A DNA stretch of 48,583 nucleotides from Lentisphaerae bacterium RIFOXYA12_64_32 (GTDB lineage: Bacteria; Verrucomicrobiota; Lentisphaeria; Oligosphaerales; YB12-FULL-65-16): contig MHBL01000225.1 of assembly GCA_001803235.1 (NCBI GenBank), positions 1 through 48,583 on the forward strand. The letters are read 5' to 3'. Below are positions 7,743 through 16,804 of this stretch, in pieces. The first letter of the stretch is position 1. Every line of letters starts with the position of its first letter. Below the pieces are notes generated by a model. That model had not been told where the DNA came from and made no database searches. It saw only the letters and a program-made list of their open reading frames with translations. Position numbers and translations under genes: made by a program.

Positions 7743-9281
7743 CTACGTCCGACGGCACTCACTCCGCGCGGCCGGCGGCCGCGCAACGGGCGCCGGCGTG
7801 CGCGTTTCGCGACCCTCGTCGTCGCGGGTGACGACGACCACGGTTTCGCCTGACGCGGCTCGCACCTGAACGGTCAGCGCCATGTGCCCGGGCAGGTGGT
7901 GAGTCGCACAGGAGAAACAGGGGTCATAGGCGCGGAACGCCATTTCGACGCGGTTCAGCATGCCGTCCTCAACCCGGCCGCCTTTGATCAGGCCTCGTGC
8001 CGCTTTTTCGATGGACATGCAGATGGCGGCCGAATTGAACAGGGTGGCCACCAGGAGATTGGCAGCCGTGACCACACCATTGGCGTCAGTCTCATAGTGG
8101 TGTACGAGCATGCCCCGCGGTGCCTCCACGATGCCGACCCCCGACGTCGGGGTTTTGAGATCGAGATTTCGAATATGCGGGTCGGTGAGTTCGGGCGCTT
8201 TTGCCAGCTGTTGGACCGTCTCGGCGGCCTGCATCACTTCGACTAAACGCGCCCAGTGCCAGGCCAGGGTGTGATGGGCGGGCTTCCCGCCCAGGGTCGC
8301 GTACAGCCGGTCGTGTTCCTCCTGGGCCCGCGGCGTCTGCATGCCCTCGGCCGCATTGAGGCGTCCAAGGGGCGCCACGCGCACCAGGCTGGAACCGGCA
8401 CCGCCGCGGAAGCCGAGCCAGCCGCGCTTGCGCAGGTACGGGAATTTGATGTAGGTCCAGGGTTCGACGTGCTCGGCGATCACGCTCGCATAGTCCCGCG
8501 GCGCGAACCGTTCAATCTCGCGTCCTTCGTCATCGACCACACGGACGTCCTGCTCGTAAAAGTCAACGCGATTTTGGGCGTCCACAAGTCCCATGTAGTT
8601 GGTGCGTTCAAAGTAGTTCTCGGACCCGATCAAGGCGACGTGGGTCGGGTTGTCGAGAACGATCGAGTGGAAGGTGTCGAGGGTGAAGCCGGCGAATGCC
8701 ACCGCATCGGAGGCGAACCCGCGCAGTTCCTGCCGTTTCTCCTCGGTGATTGCCTTGCTGACGCCGCCGGGTAGGCCCAGCACGGGATGCACGACCTTGC
8801 CGCCCATCCAGGCCATCAGATCGCGGCAACGGTTGCGGATCTCGATCACCTTGGTGGCCGTCGCCACTCCCACGGTCTGGATCACGCCGAGGATGTTGCG
8901 GTCCGCGGCCGGCGCGTCCGGGCCGACGATGAAGTCCGGGCCGCCCAGGTAATAGAAGTTCAGCAGGTGATCCTCGAACATGAACAGGTTATAGAACAGC
9001 TTTCGGATCGCGTGCGCCGCGGGGGGAGGGGTGACTTGGAAGAGGTCGTCCAAGGCGCGTGTGGCGGCCATGTGGTGGGCCGTCGGGCACACCCCGCAGA
9101 TGCGGCTGGTGATCTGGGGCATGTCCTCGGCTTGCCGCCCCACACAGAACGCCTCGAACCCGCGCAGTTCGGGCACTTGGAAAAAGGCGCGGTCCACATC
9201 GCCGGCGTCATTCAGGCAGATGGTGATCTTGCCGTGCCCTTCCAGGCGGGTGACGGGATCGATGGTAATGGTCTTGGCCAT
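7743..9281 (-). CDS. mvhA: [NiFe] hydrogenase large subunit, group 3c (MvhA-like)
   Basis: The catalytic subunit binding the NiFe(CN)2CO centre. The L1 motif RICGVCPTAHH gives Cys62 and Cys65, and the L2 motif DPCFSCATHH gives Cys455 and Cys458, so all four metal ligands are present. DPVTRLEGHGKI at the N-terminus is typical. About 50 residues follow the L2 histidine, a tail that would be removed by a maturation protease in this enzyme class or kept as an extension; its Arg/Pro-rich end is unusual. The protein has 512 residues, slightly long for MvhA. Its ATG lies three bases after the small-subunit stop, with AAAGGA upstream. No hyp maturation genes or protease lie in the window, so these must be elsewhere. 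Confidence 0.93.
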   Translation of the reverse strand: MAKTITIDPVTRLEGHGKITICLNDAGDVDRAFFQVPELRGFEAFCVGRQAEDMPQITSRICGVCPTAHHMAATRALDDLFQVTPPPAAHAIRKLFYNLFMFEDHLLNFYYLGGPDFIVGPDAPAADRNILGVIQTVGVATATKVIEIRNRCRDLMAWMGGKVVHPVLGLPGGVSKAITEEKRQELRGFASDAVAFAGFTLDTFHSIVLDNPTHVALIGSENYFERTNYMGLVDAQNRVDFYEQDVRVVDDEGREIERFAPRDYASVIAEHVEPWTYIKFPYLRKRGWLGFRGGAGSSLVRVAPLGRLNAAEGMQTPRAQEEHDRLYATLGGKPAHHTLAWHWARLVEVMQAAETVQQLAKAPELTDPHIRNLDLKTPTSGVGIVEAPRGMLVHHYETDANGVVTAANLLVATLFNSAAICMSIEKAARGLIKGGRVEDGMLNRVEMAFRAYDPCFSCATHHLPGHMALTVQVRAASGETVVVVTRDDEGRETRTPAPVARPPAARSECRRT

Positions 9282-9284
9282 GGG

Positions 9285-10247
9285 TCAGACGTCCTTTCGC
9301 TCGGCGCCGAGCAACGAGGCGGCCATCGTGTAGCGGTAGAACGTGCCCGCCGGGTCATCGAGGGCGGCTGTGCCCTGGTCGCCGGCGTCGTTTTGGAGGA
9401 TAGTTCCCAAGGCGGACACCATACGCGCACCCTGGTCCTGGACGTCTGCCGCCGGGCCGTAGCAACCGGTGCAGGGCATGTTGCCTTCGATGCAGCGGGC
9501 GCCGCAGCCATCACGTGTTGCCGGTCCCATGCAGACCAGTCCTTGAGCCAGCAGGCAGGTGGCGGGGTCCACCACCACATCGATCAACCGCCGGATCTTG
9601 GGGATCGTCGGGTCATCGGGTCTGGAGTCGTTGCGCGGGCAGGAACTGCACAGGGACTTGACCGACCCCAGCACGGCGCCCCGTGGCGGCAGTTTCCCGG
9701 TCAGGATCAGGTTGACCGCCTGCCAGAGATTGTCGGGTGTCGGCGGGCAACCCGGCATGGAGTAGTCCACCGCGATCACGTCGCTGAGTTTGTGGACCGT
9801 GTCCGCGAACGCCGGCAGGTTCAGGCGGTGGCCGTCGATTGTGGTGGACTCGCGCGGTTCCGTGCCCGCGGGATTGTCCACCGTGGGCGACGCGTGGTAT
9901 GAGCGCTGCAGAATCCGTTCGCGGCTGGTGAGGTTGGCCAGGGCCGGGATGCCGCCGTGACAGGCACACGCCCCAAAAGCGATCACGCAGGCGGCCTTGC
10001 GGCGCAGCAGTTCCGCCATGTGCGCCTGTTCGGAGGTGCGTACCGCGCCGTTGACAAAGGCCACGCTGATGGCCCCATCGGCCAGTGCGGCGAGGTCGGC
10101 GGTCTTGAAGTCCAGGGCGCACGGCCAGAAGACGATGTCGACGGCGGCCACGACGTCCAGAACGCGGGCTCCCAAGTCGACGACGGTCTCCTCGCAACCA
10201 CCACAGGACGCGCACCAGTAGAATGCGACCTTTGGCTTGACTGTCAT
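9285..10247 (-). CDS. mvhG: [NiFe] hydrogenase small subunit, group 3c (MvhG-like)
   Basis: The electron-transfer subunit with iron-sulfur clusters. Cys motifs in order are CASCGGCEET near residue 12 (proximal cluster), GACACHGG, MPGCPPTPDN, CSSCPRN, and a C-terminal CLLAQGLVC...GCGARC...MPCTGCYGP set that would hold the other clusters. It has no twin-arginine signal, so the enzyme is cytoplasmic, as for group 3. The ATG overlaps the mvhD stop by one base (TGATG), with GGAGG just upstream, giving translational coupling. It would deliver electrons from MvhA to MvhD. The length of 320 residues fits the family. Confidence 0.92.
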   Translation of the reverse strand: MTVKPKVAFYWCASCGGCEETVVDLGARVLDVVAAVDIVFWPCALDFKTADLAALADGAISVAFVNGAVRTSEQAHMAELLRRKAACVIAFGACACHGGIPALANLTSRERILQRSYHASPTVDNPAGTEPRESTTIDGHRLNLPAFADTVHKLSDVIAVDYSMPGCPPTPDNLWQAVNLILTGKLPPRGAVLGSVKSLCSSCPRNDSRPDDPTIPKIRRLIDVVVDPATCLLAQGLVCMGPATRDGCGARCIEGNMPCTGCYGPAADVQDQGARMVSALGTILQNDAGDQGTAALDDPAGTFYRYTMAASLLGAERKDV

Positions 10248-10678
10248 CAGGCCACCTCCTTTGCCACGTACCCCCTGATGCGCAAGGGGCCGAGGGCGCG
10301 GACCCGGTCGGTCATCTCGTTGGCGATCGTCTGGAATCGTTCCGCCTCACCCGCGGCGACCCAGTCGAGGCGGAAGCGGTCTGATTCGATGCCGAACTGG
10401 GGCAGCATCCGGGAGAGGATGCGGAACCGCTGTTGAGCCTTCTTGTTGCCCGCGCGGTAGTGGCAGTCGCCCGGGTGGCACCCCAAGACCATAACGCCGT
10501 CGGCGCCTTGGCGAAAGGCGTCCATGACAAAAAGGGGATCGACTCGGCCGCTGCACATGACTCGGACGAGTTTGACCTGGGCCGCGTAGGCCAGTTTCTG
10601 GCCGCCGGCCTTGTCGGCGCCCGCGTAGGAACACCAGTTGCAGACGAAGGCCACGATCTTGGGTTCAAACTCAGCCAT
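10247..10678 (-). CDS. mvhD: MvhD-type [2Fe-2S] electron-transfer subunit linking hydrogenase and HdrA
   Basis: A 143-residue MvhD-family protein. Its cysteines FVCNWCSYAGAD, VRVMCSGRVDP and VLGCHPGDCHY form the conserved pattern of the delta subunit of methyl-viologen-reducing hydrogenase, which joins the hydrogenase to HdrA. ATG 10678 overlaps the hdrA stop by 8 bases and has GGAGGG at the right distance; the longer frame to 10888 is antisense-like extension inside hdrA. The order hdrA-mvhD-mvhG-mvhA is compatible with one complex. Because HdrA lies upstream with overlap, the two proteins are probably made in fixed ratio. Confidence 0.92.
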   Translation of the reverse strand: MAEFEPKIVAFVCNWCSYAGADKAGGQKLAYAAQVKLVRVMCSGRVDPLFVMDAFRQGADGVMVLGCHPGDCHYRAGNKKAQQRFRILSRMLPQFGIESDRFRLDWVAAGEAERFQTIANEMTDRVRALGPLRIRGYVAKEVA

Positions 10679-12614
10679 GGAGCAGCCCTCCGATTTCGGC
10701 GTGGATCTGGGCATCGGTAAAGTGACGGGCCTTGGAGGCGCCGGTGGGGCAGGCAGCGCTGCAGGTACCGCAACCGCGGCAGATCGCCTCGTTGACCACA
10801 CAGACTTTTCGCTCCCGGTCAAAGGAGACGGCTTTGTAGGGACAGGCCGCCTTGCACAGCCGGCAGCCGGCGCAGAGGTCAGCGTCAATGACGCTGGTCA
10901 TCATCTCCAGGTTGATGCGCCGTCCCGGCATCAGCTTGCTGATGGCGTCGCCCACCGCGGCCTGGCCCTGGGTGACGGCTGTGGGCAGGTCGCACGGGCC
11001 GGCGGCGCAGCCGGCCACGTAGATGCCGTCCAGCGACGCGCCGGTGCAATGCAGCACCGCATGGTCGGGTTTGAGGAAGCCGTCCGCGTCGAGTTCGACA
11101 TTCAGCAGGCCGGCCAGTTCACGCGTGCCGGCGGCGGGCTGCAACCCGGTGGCGAGGACGACCATGTCCACCTCCACTGGCTCGAACCCCGGACCTTCGA
11201 CGCGAATGCCGTGGTCGCCAGTTCGGACTTGGACGGCGGCGAGGTCCGTGCAGGCGAGGAACCGGGTCCCCTCGTGGGCCTGACGCCGATAGAACGCTTG
11301 TTCGCGCGGGGTGGTCAGGACCAGGTCGTGGTGGATGTTGGTGACGGTGGCGCCCGGGATCTGCTTGCGCACCAGTTCCCCGACCTTGAGCGCACCCAGG
11401 CAGCAGACTCGCGAACAATAGGGGATTGCGTCCGGGCGCAGCGAACCGGCGCAGTGGACGACCGCGACGGAGCGCGGTGCACGGCCGTCGCGCAGCCGGA
11501 TCTCGCTGTGCGTGGGGCCGTTGGAACTGGCGAGGCGCTCGAACTCGGGCAGCGTGTAGACGTCCGGGACCGTGCCATATCCGAGCGCGGAGATCGAGCG
11601 TGGGTCCCACGAGGAGAACCCCGTGGCTACCACGATCGCGCCAACGGCGAACTCCGACTCGTCGTCCGGTTGGTCGAAGTTGACCGCCCCGAACGGACAC
11701 GCCTCGACGCAGGCGTTGCAGGTGCCGTCCGTGAAGTGACGGCAGGCGGACTTGTCAATGGCGGCCGCCGCCGGGACTGACCCCGGGAAGAGGGTGTAGA
11801 CAGCCTTGTGCGTGCCCAGGCCCAGGTGGAACCGGCTTGGGACCGTCACCGGGCAGACCTCGAAGCACGCCTCGCAGCCGATGCAACTGGGCTCGATGGC
11901 CCGCGCCTGCCGGCGGACCCGGACGGTGAAGTTGCCATAGAACCCGCGCACTTCGGTGACTTCGGCGCGGGTGAGCACGGTGATGTTCGAGTTGTCTCTG
12001 ACCGCGGCCAACCGCGGCGCCAACAGGCACGGTGCACACTCCAGGCTGGGGGCAACCTCTTCGGTCTTGATAACGGCGCCGCCCAGGGAGATCTCGCGGT
12101 CGACGATTGTGACTTTGCGGCCGGCCGCCGCGGCGGTCAGCGCCGCCTCGATGCCCGCCAAGCCACCGCCGATGACCAGCACGTCGGTGTTCACCTCCAT
12201 CGACCGCTGCTCCAGGTTCTCCGAGATAAGCGACCGCCGGATGGCCGCGTTGATCAGGAGTTGAGCCTTGGCCGTCGCCGTGGCCTTGTCCGGGGTGACC
12301 CAGGCGCAGTGTTCGCGCACGTTGGCCATCTGGACATGGCCGATGTTGATTCCCGCTTCCCCTGCCAGGTCCTGGAAGGTCTTCTCGTGCATCTTTGGCG
12401 AACAGGCGACCACGACGACATTGTCGACCTGGCGATTCTGCAGCGTGTCGCGGAAGAACTGCTGGCCATCCGGCGAGCAGAGCAACGCATGCCGCTCGAC
12501 AACGGCCACGTCCTGGCGGCTTGCGAGTTGGCCGGCGATGATGTCCAAGTCTATGGCGCCGGCGATGTTCGGCCCGCAGTTGCAGAGGAACACTGCTGTT
12601 CGTGGTCGACCCAT
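10671..12614 (-). CDS. hdrA: HdrA-like FAD/iron-sulfur electron-bifurcating subunit
   Basis: A 647-residue heterodisulfide reductase subunit A homologue. The N-terminal domain has the HdrA cysteines (CNCG at 11-14, then VVACSPKMHEKTF and NVREHCAWV). The FAD site is VLVIGGGLAGIEAA (from about 145). An inserted ferredoxin-like region carries CIGCEACFEVCP and CRHFTDGTCNACVEACP, and the C-terminus (577-647) has two more 4Fe-4S motifs, CAGCRLCKAACP and CRGCGTCSAACP. HdrA with MvhADG normally works with HdrB and HdrC, which are absent from this locus. The electron acceptor is therefore open. It starts 60 bases after cheR with GGGAGG upstream, so read-through from the chemosensory genes is likely. 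Confidence 0.93.
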   Translation of the reverse strand: MGRPRTAVFLCNCGPNIAGAIDLDIIAGQLASRQDVAVVERHALLCSPDGQQFFRDTLQNRQVDNVVVVACSPKMHEKTFQDLAGEAGINIGHVQMANVREHCAWVTPDKATATAKAQLLINAAIRRSLISENLEQRSMEVNTDVLVIGGGLAGIEAALTAAAAGRKVTIVDREISLGGAVIKTEEVAPSLECAPCLLAPRLAAVRDNSNITVLTRAEVTEVRGFYGNFTVRVRRQARAIEPSCIGCEACFEVCPVTVPSRFHLGLGTHKAVYTLFPGSVPAAAAIDKSACRHFTDGTCNACVEACPFGAVNFDQPDDESEFAVGAIVVATGFSSWDPRSISALGYGTVPDVYTLPEFERLASSNGPTHSEIRLRDGRAPRSVAVVHCAGSLRPDAIPYCSRVCCLGALKVGELVRKQIPGATVTNIHHDLVLTTPREQAFYRRQAHEGTRFLACTDLAAVQVRTGDHGIRVEGPGFEPVEVDMVVLATGLQPAAGTRELAGLLNVELDADGFLKPDHAVLHCTGASLDGIYVAGCAAGPCDLPTAVTQGQAAVGDAISKLMPGRRINLEMMTSVIDADLCAGCRLCKAACPYKAVSFDRERKVCVVNEAICRGCGTCSAACPTGASKARHFTDAQIHAEIGGLLHG

Positions 12615-12674
12615 GGTTCTGACCTCCCGAGTGACACCCGACGCGCCCGGTGCGGGCCGCGCCGCCGCCGTCGT

Positions 12675-13538
12675 TCATCCACTACCGGCCGGTTCTCCTG
12701 CCGTGGGGACGTAGTACATGGTCGGTCCGTCGTGGACCGCGGTGAATGCGTTTGACACCGCGTAGAGCGACTCGGATGCACCGAGCACCAAGGCGCCTCC
12801 CCGGTGCAGCAGGCCCAGGAAGCTGTTGACGATCTTCTGCCTCTGCTCCAGGTTGAAATAGATGATCACATTGCGACAGAAAATCACGTCGAACTTGCCG
12901 ATGTACCCGAACGGTTCCGACAGGTTCATCTCGGAGAACCCGATGCAGCGGCGGATCTGCTCGCAGACTTCCCAGTGGTCGCCCTTGCGCACAAAGTACC
13001 GTTTGCGTTGCCGGTCATTAATGAATTTCCCCACCTCCTGATCAGTATAGCGGCCTTGAGCCGCTCTGGCCAGGATTCGCTGCGAAACGTCGATGGCGTG
13101 AATGACCACCTGATCGGCCCTCAGGCCAGGCTGGCCTTCGAGCCAGTCGCGCACGCACATGGCGATGGAATAGGGTTCCTGCCCCGATGCACAACCTGCC
13201 GACAGGATGCGGATCGGGAAGGGGACCTGGCTCTGTCCGTTGCGCCGGGCAGCGGCCTCCGGCAGCAGTCGCCGCACCAGGTTCTCGAACGGGTGCCCGT
13301 CGCGGAAGAAGCAGCTCTCATGGTTGGTCATGGCCTGGATAAGGCGACGCTGCAGCCCGCGCTCGCCTTTCGTCAGCAGGCAGTACAATTCGCTGAAACT
13401 GCGGCAGTTCTCCTCCTCCAGGAACTCGCTCAGCCGGGTCTGGAACAGATAGCGTTTCTCCTCGGGCACGTCAATACCGCTGATGTTGCGCAGGTACCCC
13501 TGCAGCAGGTTGAATTCCAGATTGGAGAGCTCAACCAT
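12675..13538 (-). CDS. cheR: CheR-type chemoreceptor glutamate methyltransferase
   Basis: A 287-residue S-adenosylmethionine-dependent methyltransferase that methylates glutamates of the chemoreceptor. It has the all-helical N-terminal domain (residues 1-75), NHESCFFRD in place of the usual TNET.FFR, the SAM motif SAGCASGQEPYSIA and CRNVIIYF. The ATG overlaps the cheB stop by one base. No TPR extension is present. The C-terminal MYYVPTAGEPAGSG is short and not the pentapeptide tether found in enteric receptors. CheR and CheB together give the adaptation arm for the MCP encoded two genes upstream. Confidence 0.93.
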   Translation of the reverse strand: MVELSNLEFNLLQGYLRNISGIDVPEEKRYLFQTRLSEFLEEENCRSFSELYCLLTKGERGLQRRLIQAMTNHESCFFRDGHPFENLVRRLLPEAAARRNGQSQVPFPIRILSAGCASGQEPYSIAMCVRDWLEGQPGLRADQVVIHAIDVSQRILARAAQGRYTDQEVGKFINDRQRKRYFVRKGDHWEVCEQIRRCIGFSEMNLSEPFGYIGKFDVIFCRNVIIYFNLEQRQKIVNSFLGLLHRGGALVLGASESLYAVSNAFTAVHDGPTMYYVPTAGEPAGSG

Positions 13539-14668
13539 CAGCGCGACCCCACGATGTCGACCACTCTCGGGCCTATCTTGTCCAGGGGCAGGATCTCATC
13601 GGCCAGTCCGGCGTGCACGGCACTGCCGGGCATGCCCCAGACGATCGAGGTGGCTTCGTCCTGAACCAACACCGGCGCGTGGTGTGCTTTCAATGCTGTC
13701 AGTCCGCACGTCCCGTCGGAGCCCATGCCGGTCAACACCACGGCCAGGCAGCGTCCACCCAGCGTCTCGGCAGCCGAACGGAACAGGAGGTCGACGGACG
13801 GTTTGCAGCCACTCACCGTGTTTCCGTCCAGCAGACGCAGGGCCAACGCTCCGTTCCGGTTGCGCTCTACCGTGAGGTGCTGGGCCCCCGGTGCCAGGTA
13901 GGCATGCCCCGGCGTCAGGACATCGCCGTCGGCGCCTTCGGACACGTTCAGCGCCGAGGCGCGGTCGAGGGCGGCTGCCATCCGTGCGGTGAACGGCCCG
14001 GGCATGTGCAGCACGATGACCACAGGGGCAGCCAGGTTGGCGGGCAACGCGGGGATCAGCCTCGACAGTGCCTCTGGTCCGCCCGTGGATGCGCCCACCA
14101 GAACCGCCTCGATACGGTTGCGGTTCCGCCCCCGTATGTCTCCAAGTTGGGTTTCCGGCGTCCCTGTGGCCTCCGGAGCGGCATTCAAGGATGCCCCATC
14201 CGTGTTGCTGCGGCCGGTGGGTGTCAGGCGTCGTGCCAGGCGCGAGTAGCGTCGGATCGAGAAGCAGCGGATCTTGGGCACCAGCAACCGCTGCGCGGCG
14301 GCAATGTTCTCTTTTCGGCACTGGCCGTCAGGCTTGACGACGAAATCGTAGGCCCCCGCCTCCAGGGCTGGGATGGTGGCGTCCGCGTCCTTCGGGCTGT
14401 CGCTCGCGGCGATCAGGATCCCGGTGTGTGCCAGGTCGACCAGCACCGCCCGGGTGAAATCGACCGGCGTCACATCCGTCAGCGAAGCCGCCACAAGCAC
14501 CAGATCCGGGGCTTGTCTCCGTGCCTTGATCAGGCCCAGAGTCCCGTTCGGACTGACCCCGATCACTTCGATGTCGGCTAAACCCGTCAGGGCCTGGCGC
14601 AGTCCGTCCCGGCACATGGCGTCGTCGTCAACGATCAGGACTTTGATCACGCTTGCGGCAGTACCCAT
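13538..14668 (-). CDS. cheB: CheB-type methylesterase with degenerate receiver
   Basis: A 376-residue protein with an N-terminal receiver and C-terminal methylesterase. The esterase triad is intact: Ser194 in VGASTGG, His221 in VLHMPGPFTARM and Asp318 in GMGSDGTCG. The receiver has VDDD and VKP, but the expected phosphoacceptor position reads VLVAASLT (Ala60 instead of Asp), so it should not be phosphorylated by CheA in the normal way. The linker between the domains (about 135-185) is long and basic. GAGG lies close upstream of ATG 14668. It is 110 bases after the MCP gene and overlaps cheR by one base. Confidence 0.92.
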   Translation of the reverse strand: MGTAASVIKVLIVDDDAMCRDGLRQALTGLADIEVIGVSPNGTLGLIKARRQAPDLVLVAASLTDVTPVDFTRAVLVDLAHTGILIAASDSPKDADATIPALEAGAYDFVVKPDGQCRKENIAAAQRLLVPKIRCFSIRRYSRLARRLTPTGRSNTDGASLNAAPEATGTPETQLGDIRGRNRNRIEAVLVGASTGGPEALSRLIPALPANLAAPVVIVLHMPGPFTARMAAALDRASALNVSEGADGDVLTPGHAYLAPGAQHLTVERNRNGALALRLLDGNTVSGCKPSVDLLFRSAAETLGGRCLAVVLTGMGSDGTCGLTALKAHHAPVLVQDEATSIVWGMPGSAVHAGLADEILPLDKIGPRVVDIVGSR

Positions 14669-14778
14669 TCGTCCTCACTGCGCACTCATCAGACGGGGCA
14701 TGGCGTCCTTCGCTTCGTTGGGAACGGCAGAACCGCGCGGCCCGGCCCTTGACACCGGTCGCGGGCCGGGCCAGGTTC

Positions 14779-16236
14779 TCACGCCGGCGCCGACGTTGCG
14801 GGGGCGCCAACCGTTTCAGACATCTTCTCCAGTTCGCGCACCACATCGCAGATTTGGTCCACGGCGACCATCATCTCCTGCATGCGTTCACGGGTGGAAG
14901 CGCTGGCTTCGCTGGCGCGTCGTGTGTAGCGACTCGACTCGGTTGCCATCACGGTGTTCTCGCAGAGCTTGGCATTCAGATCGTTGACGGCACTGGCGGC
15001 TTCGGCGACGTTCTTGGCCACGTCGTTGGCGCCCGTGGCGATCTCGCCGATGCTTCTGGAAACCTGGTTGGCGCCCTCCGCGGATTGCGAAATGTTCTTG
15101 GCGATTTCGTTAATGCCGGCGACCGCCTCTGTAACGTTGCGGCTGATCTCCTGCGTCGAGCGGGTCTGTTGGTCGACCATGCTGGAGATCAGGTTCTGGA
15201 GTTCGTTGATCTTGGTGATGATCACGGTGATGTCCCGGATGGCGTCCACGGCGCGCTGAGTGTTGTCCTGGATGCCTTGGATCTTGGTGGTGATGTCCCC
15301 CGTCGCCGCCGTGGTCTGTTTGGCGAGTTCCTTGACCTCGTTGGCCACTACCGCAAAACCCTTGCCTGCCTCGCCGGCGCTGGCTGCTTCGATGGCGGCG
15401 TTGAGGGCGAGCAGATTGGTCTGCTGGGCGATGGTCTGGATGACGTTGGTCACCTTGCCGATCTCCTCGGCGCTCTTGCCCAGGGCCGCCATGATGCCGC
15501 TGGTCTCGCCGGCTGCCCGGCTGGCGTTGCCGGCGACCGTAGCCCCTTCGCGGGCGTTGCCGGCGATCCCGGTTATGGCCCCGGAAATGCCCTTCAGGGC
15601 GGTGTCGATGGTGCGCAGATTGCTGGACAATTGCTCGGTTGTCGTCGCCACCGCCGACATGTTGCCGCTGATCTCCTCGGAGGTACTGGCAATGCTGTTG
15701 ATGTTGGTGGAGATCTCCTCCGCCGCCGTGGCCACGGTGGCGACGTTGGCCGACAACTGCTCGGACGTGGAGGCGATTCCCCGGGTATTGCCTTCCAGCA
15801 CAATCAGAACTTCGGCAGCGCTCCTGGCTTCCTTCGAACTATCCTCGGTCTGAGACATCATCTTGACACACAACTCCAACTGGTTGGTGTCGGCAGCGGT
15901 CAGGTGCTGTGCATACGTCTCAATGGTCTTCGCCGTCTGGGCGGAGCGTGCTTGGAAACGGCCCATTTCTCCGCGCAGATTCTCGATCTGGAGGCTGAGT
16001 TCGGCCTCGCGCGCCGTTGCCCGGCCTGCCAACGTGCGGCTTGTCCAGACCAGGCACACTGCCAGTGCGACGACGGCAGCCGCTGCCACGACAACGGCCG
16101 TGCGATGTTCAGCGTCGGCTCCGGCGGCCGCCAGAACCGCTATCAGCACGGCGATCCCGGCTGTGACGTCGGAGGCCTGAACGGCTCCACGGAGTGCTTC
16201 CTCCAACGGACGCGTACCTGCTTGTTCTGTACTCAT
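14779..16236 (-). CDS. Methyl-accepting chemotaxis protein without a visible sensor domain
   Basis: A 485-residue receptor. Two hydrophobic helices (about 24-39 and 46-64) are joined by only about six residues, so there is no periplasmic ligand domain; the rest is cytoplasmic coiled coil with no clear HAMP domain. The hairpin tip [20 protein letters not shown] followed by [20 protein letters not shown] is canonical. Dense Ala/Glu/Gln heptads on both sides offer methylation sites. AAAGGA lies 8 bases before ATG 16236. With no external sensor it should read an internal signal, from membrane state or from partner proteins; the downstream hdr/mvh genes make redox a candidate. It lies 73 bases after cheW. 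Confidence 0.93.
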   Translation of the reverse strand: MSTEQAGTRPLEEALRGAVQASDVTAGIAVLIAVLAAAGADAEHRTAVVVAAAAVVALAVCLVWTSRTLAGRATAREAELSLQIENLRGEMGRFQARSAQTAKTIETYAQHLTAADTNQLELCVKMMSQTEDSSKEARSAAEVLIVLEGNTRGIASTSEQLSANVATVATAAEEISTNINSIASTSEEISGNMSAVATTTEQLSSNLRTIDTALKGISGAITGIAGNAREGATVAGNASRAAGETSGIMAALGKSAEEIGKVTNVIQTIAQQTNLLALNAAIEAASAGEAGKGFAVVANEVKELAKQTTAATGDITTKIQGIQDNTQRAVDAIRDITVIITKINELQNLISSMVDQQTRSTQEISRNVTEAVAGINEIAKNISQSAEGANQVSRSIGEIATGANDVAKNVAEAASAVNDLNAKLCENTVMATESSRYTRRASEASASTRERMQEMMVAVDQICDVVRELEKMSETVGAPATSAPA

Positions 16237-16309
16237 CGTTCGAGTCCTTTCAACCTGGGATCACGTGTCGCGAACGGTTCCGGTCTGGTGACGGCCGGTT
16301 CCGTTTCCC

Positions 16310-16804
16310 CTAGGGACAACTTGCCCACAACAACTCCGGAGCGTTAAGGACAACGAGCAGGCCATCGCCCAAACGGACGACACCTTCCACGTAACGGACA
16401 ATCGACTCGGGCAGGTGCGGCGGCGGCGGCTCCAGGGCAGCCGCGTCGACCGTCACCACGTCGCCGATCCGGTCGGCGAGAAACCCCACGGGTTTGTCGC
16501 TGAAGCGTTCGGCGCGCATTCCGCCGTCCAGGTTGCGGATCCGCTGGACCTCCTGGGCGGTCTTGAGGATCAGGATGTGCGAGCTCTCGGTGATGGGCCG
16601 CCGTGGCCAGCCGAAGATCACCGCGGTGTCGATGACCAGGACCACCTGGCCGCGGATGTTGACCAGGCCGCGGATGTGCTGCGGACTGCGCGGCACCGGC
16701 GTCACCTGGGTGTTGGGATTCACCTCCTTGACGGCGCAGATGGGCAGGCCATAGAGGCGCCTGTCCAACTCGAATGAAACAAATTGCCGCATGCCCTCAG
16801 CCAC
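16310..16804 (-). CDS. cheW: CheW-type coupling protein
   Basis: A ~164-residue SH3-like adaptor joining the MCP to CheA. It has RQFVSFELDRRLYGLPICAV at the start, then PQHIRGLVNIRGQVVLVID, and ends in GVVRLGDGLLVVLNAP. GTG 16804, overlapping the cheA stop, is preferred because AAGGAG lies about 8 bases upstream; ATG 16792 is the other option. Open frame continues to 17017, but this is inside cheA and unlike CheW. The overlap argues for coupled expression with cheA. Confidence 0.92.
   Translation of the reverse strand: MAEGMRQFVSFELDRRLYGLPICAVKEVNPNTQVTPVPRSPQHIRGLVNIRGQVVLVIDTAVIFGWPRRPITESSHILILKTAQEVQRIRNLDGGMRAERFSDKPVGFLADRIGDVVTVDAAALEPPPPHLPESIVRYVEGVVRLGDGLLVVLNAPELLWASCP

Noticed and set aside
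12615..12674. Hairpin-forming CGCGCCCG-GTG-CGGGCCGCG between cheR and hdrA as a terminator
   Set aside because: The stem has a bulge and there is no T-run on the minus strand; GGGAGG for hdrA follows directly.
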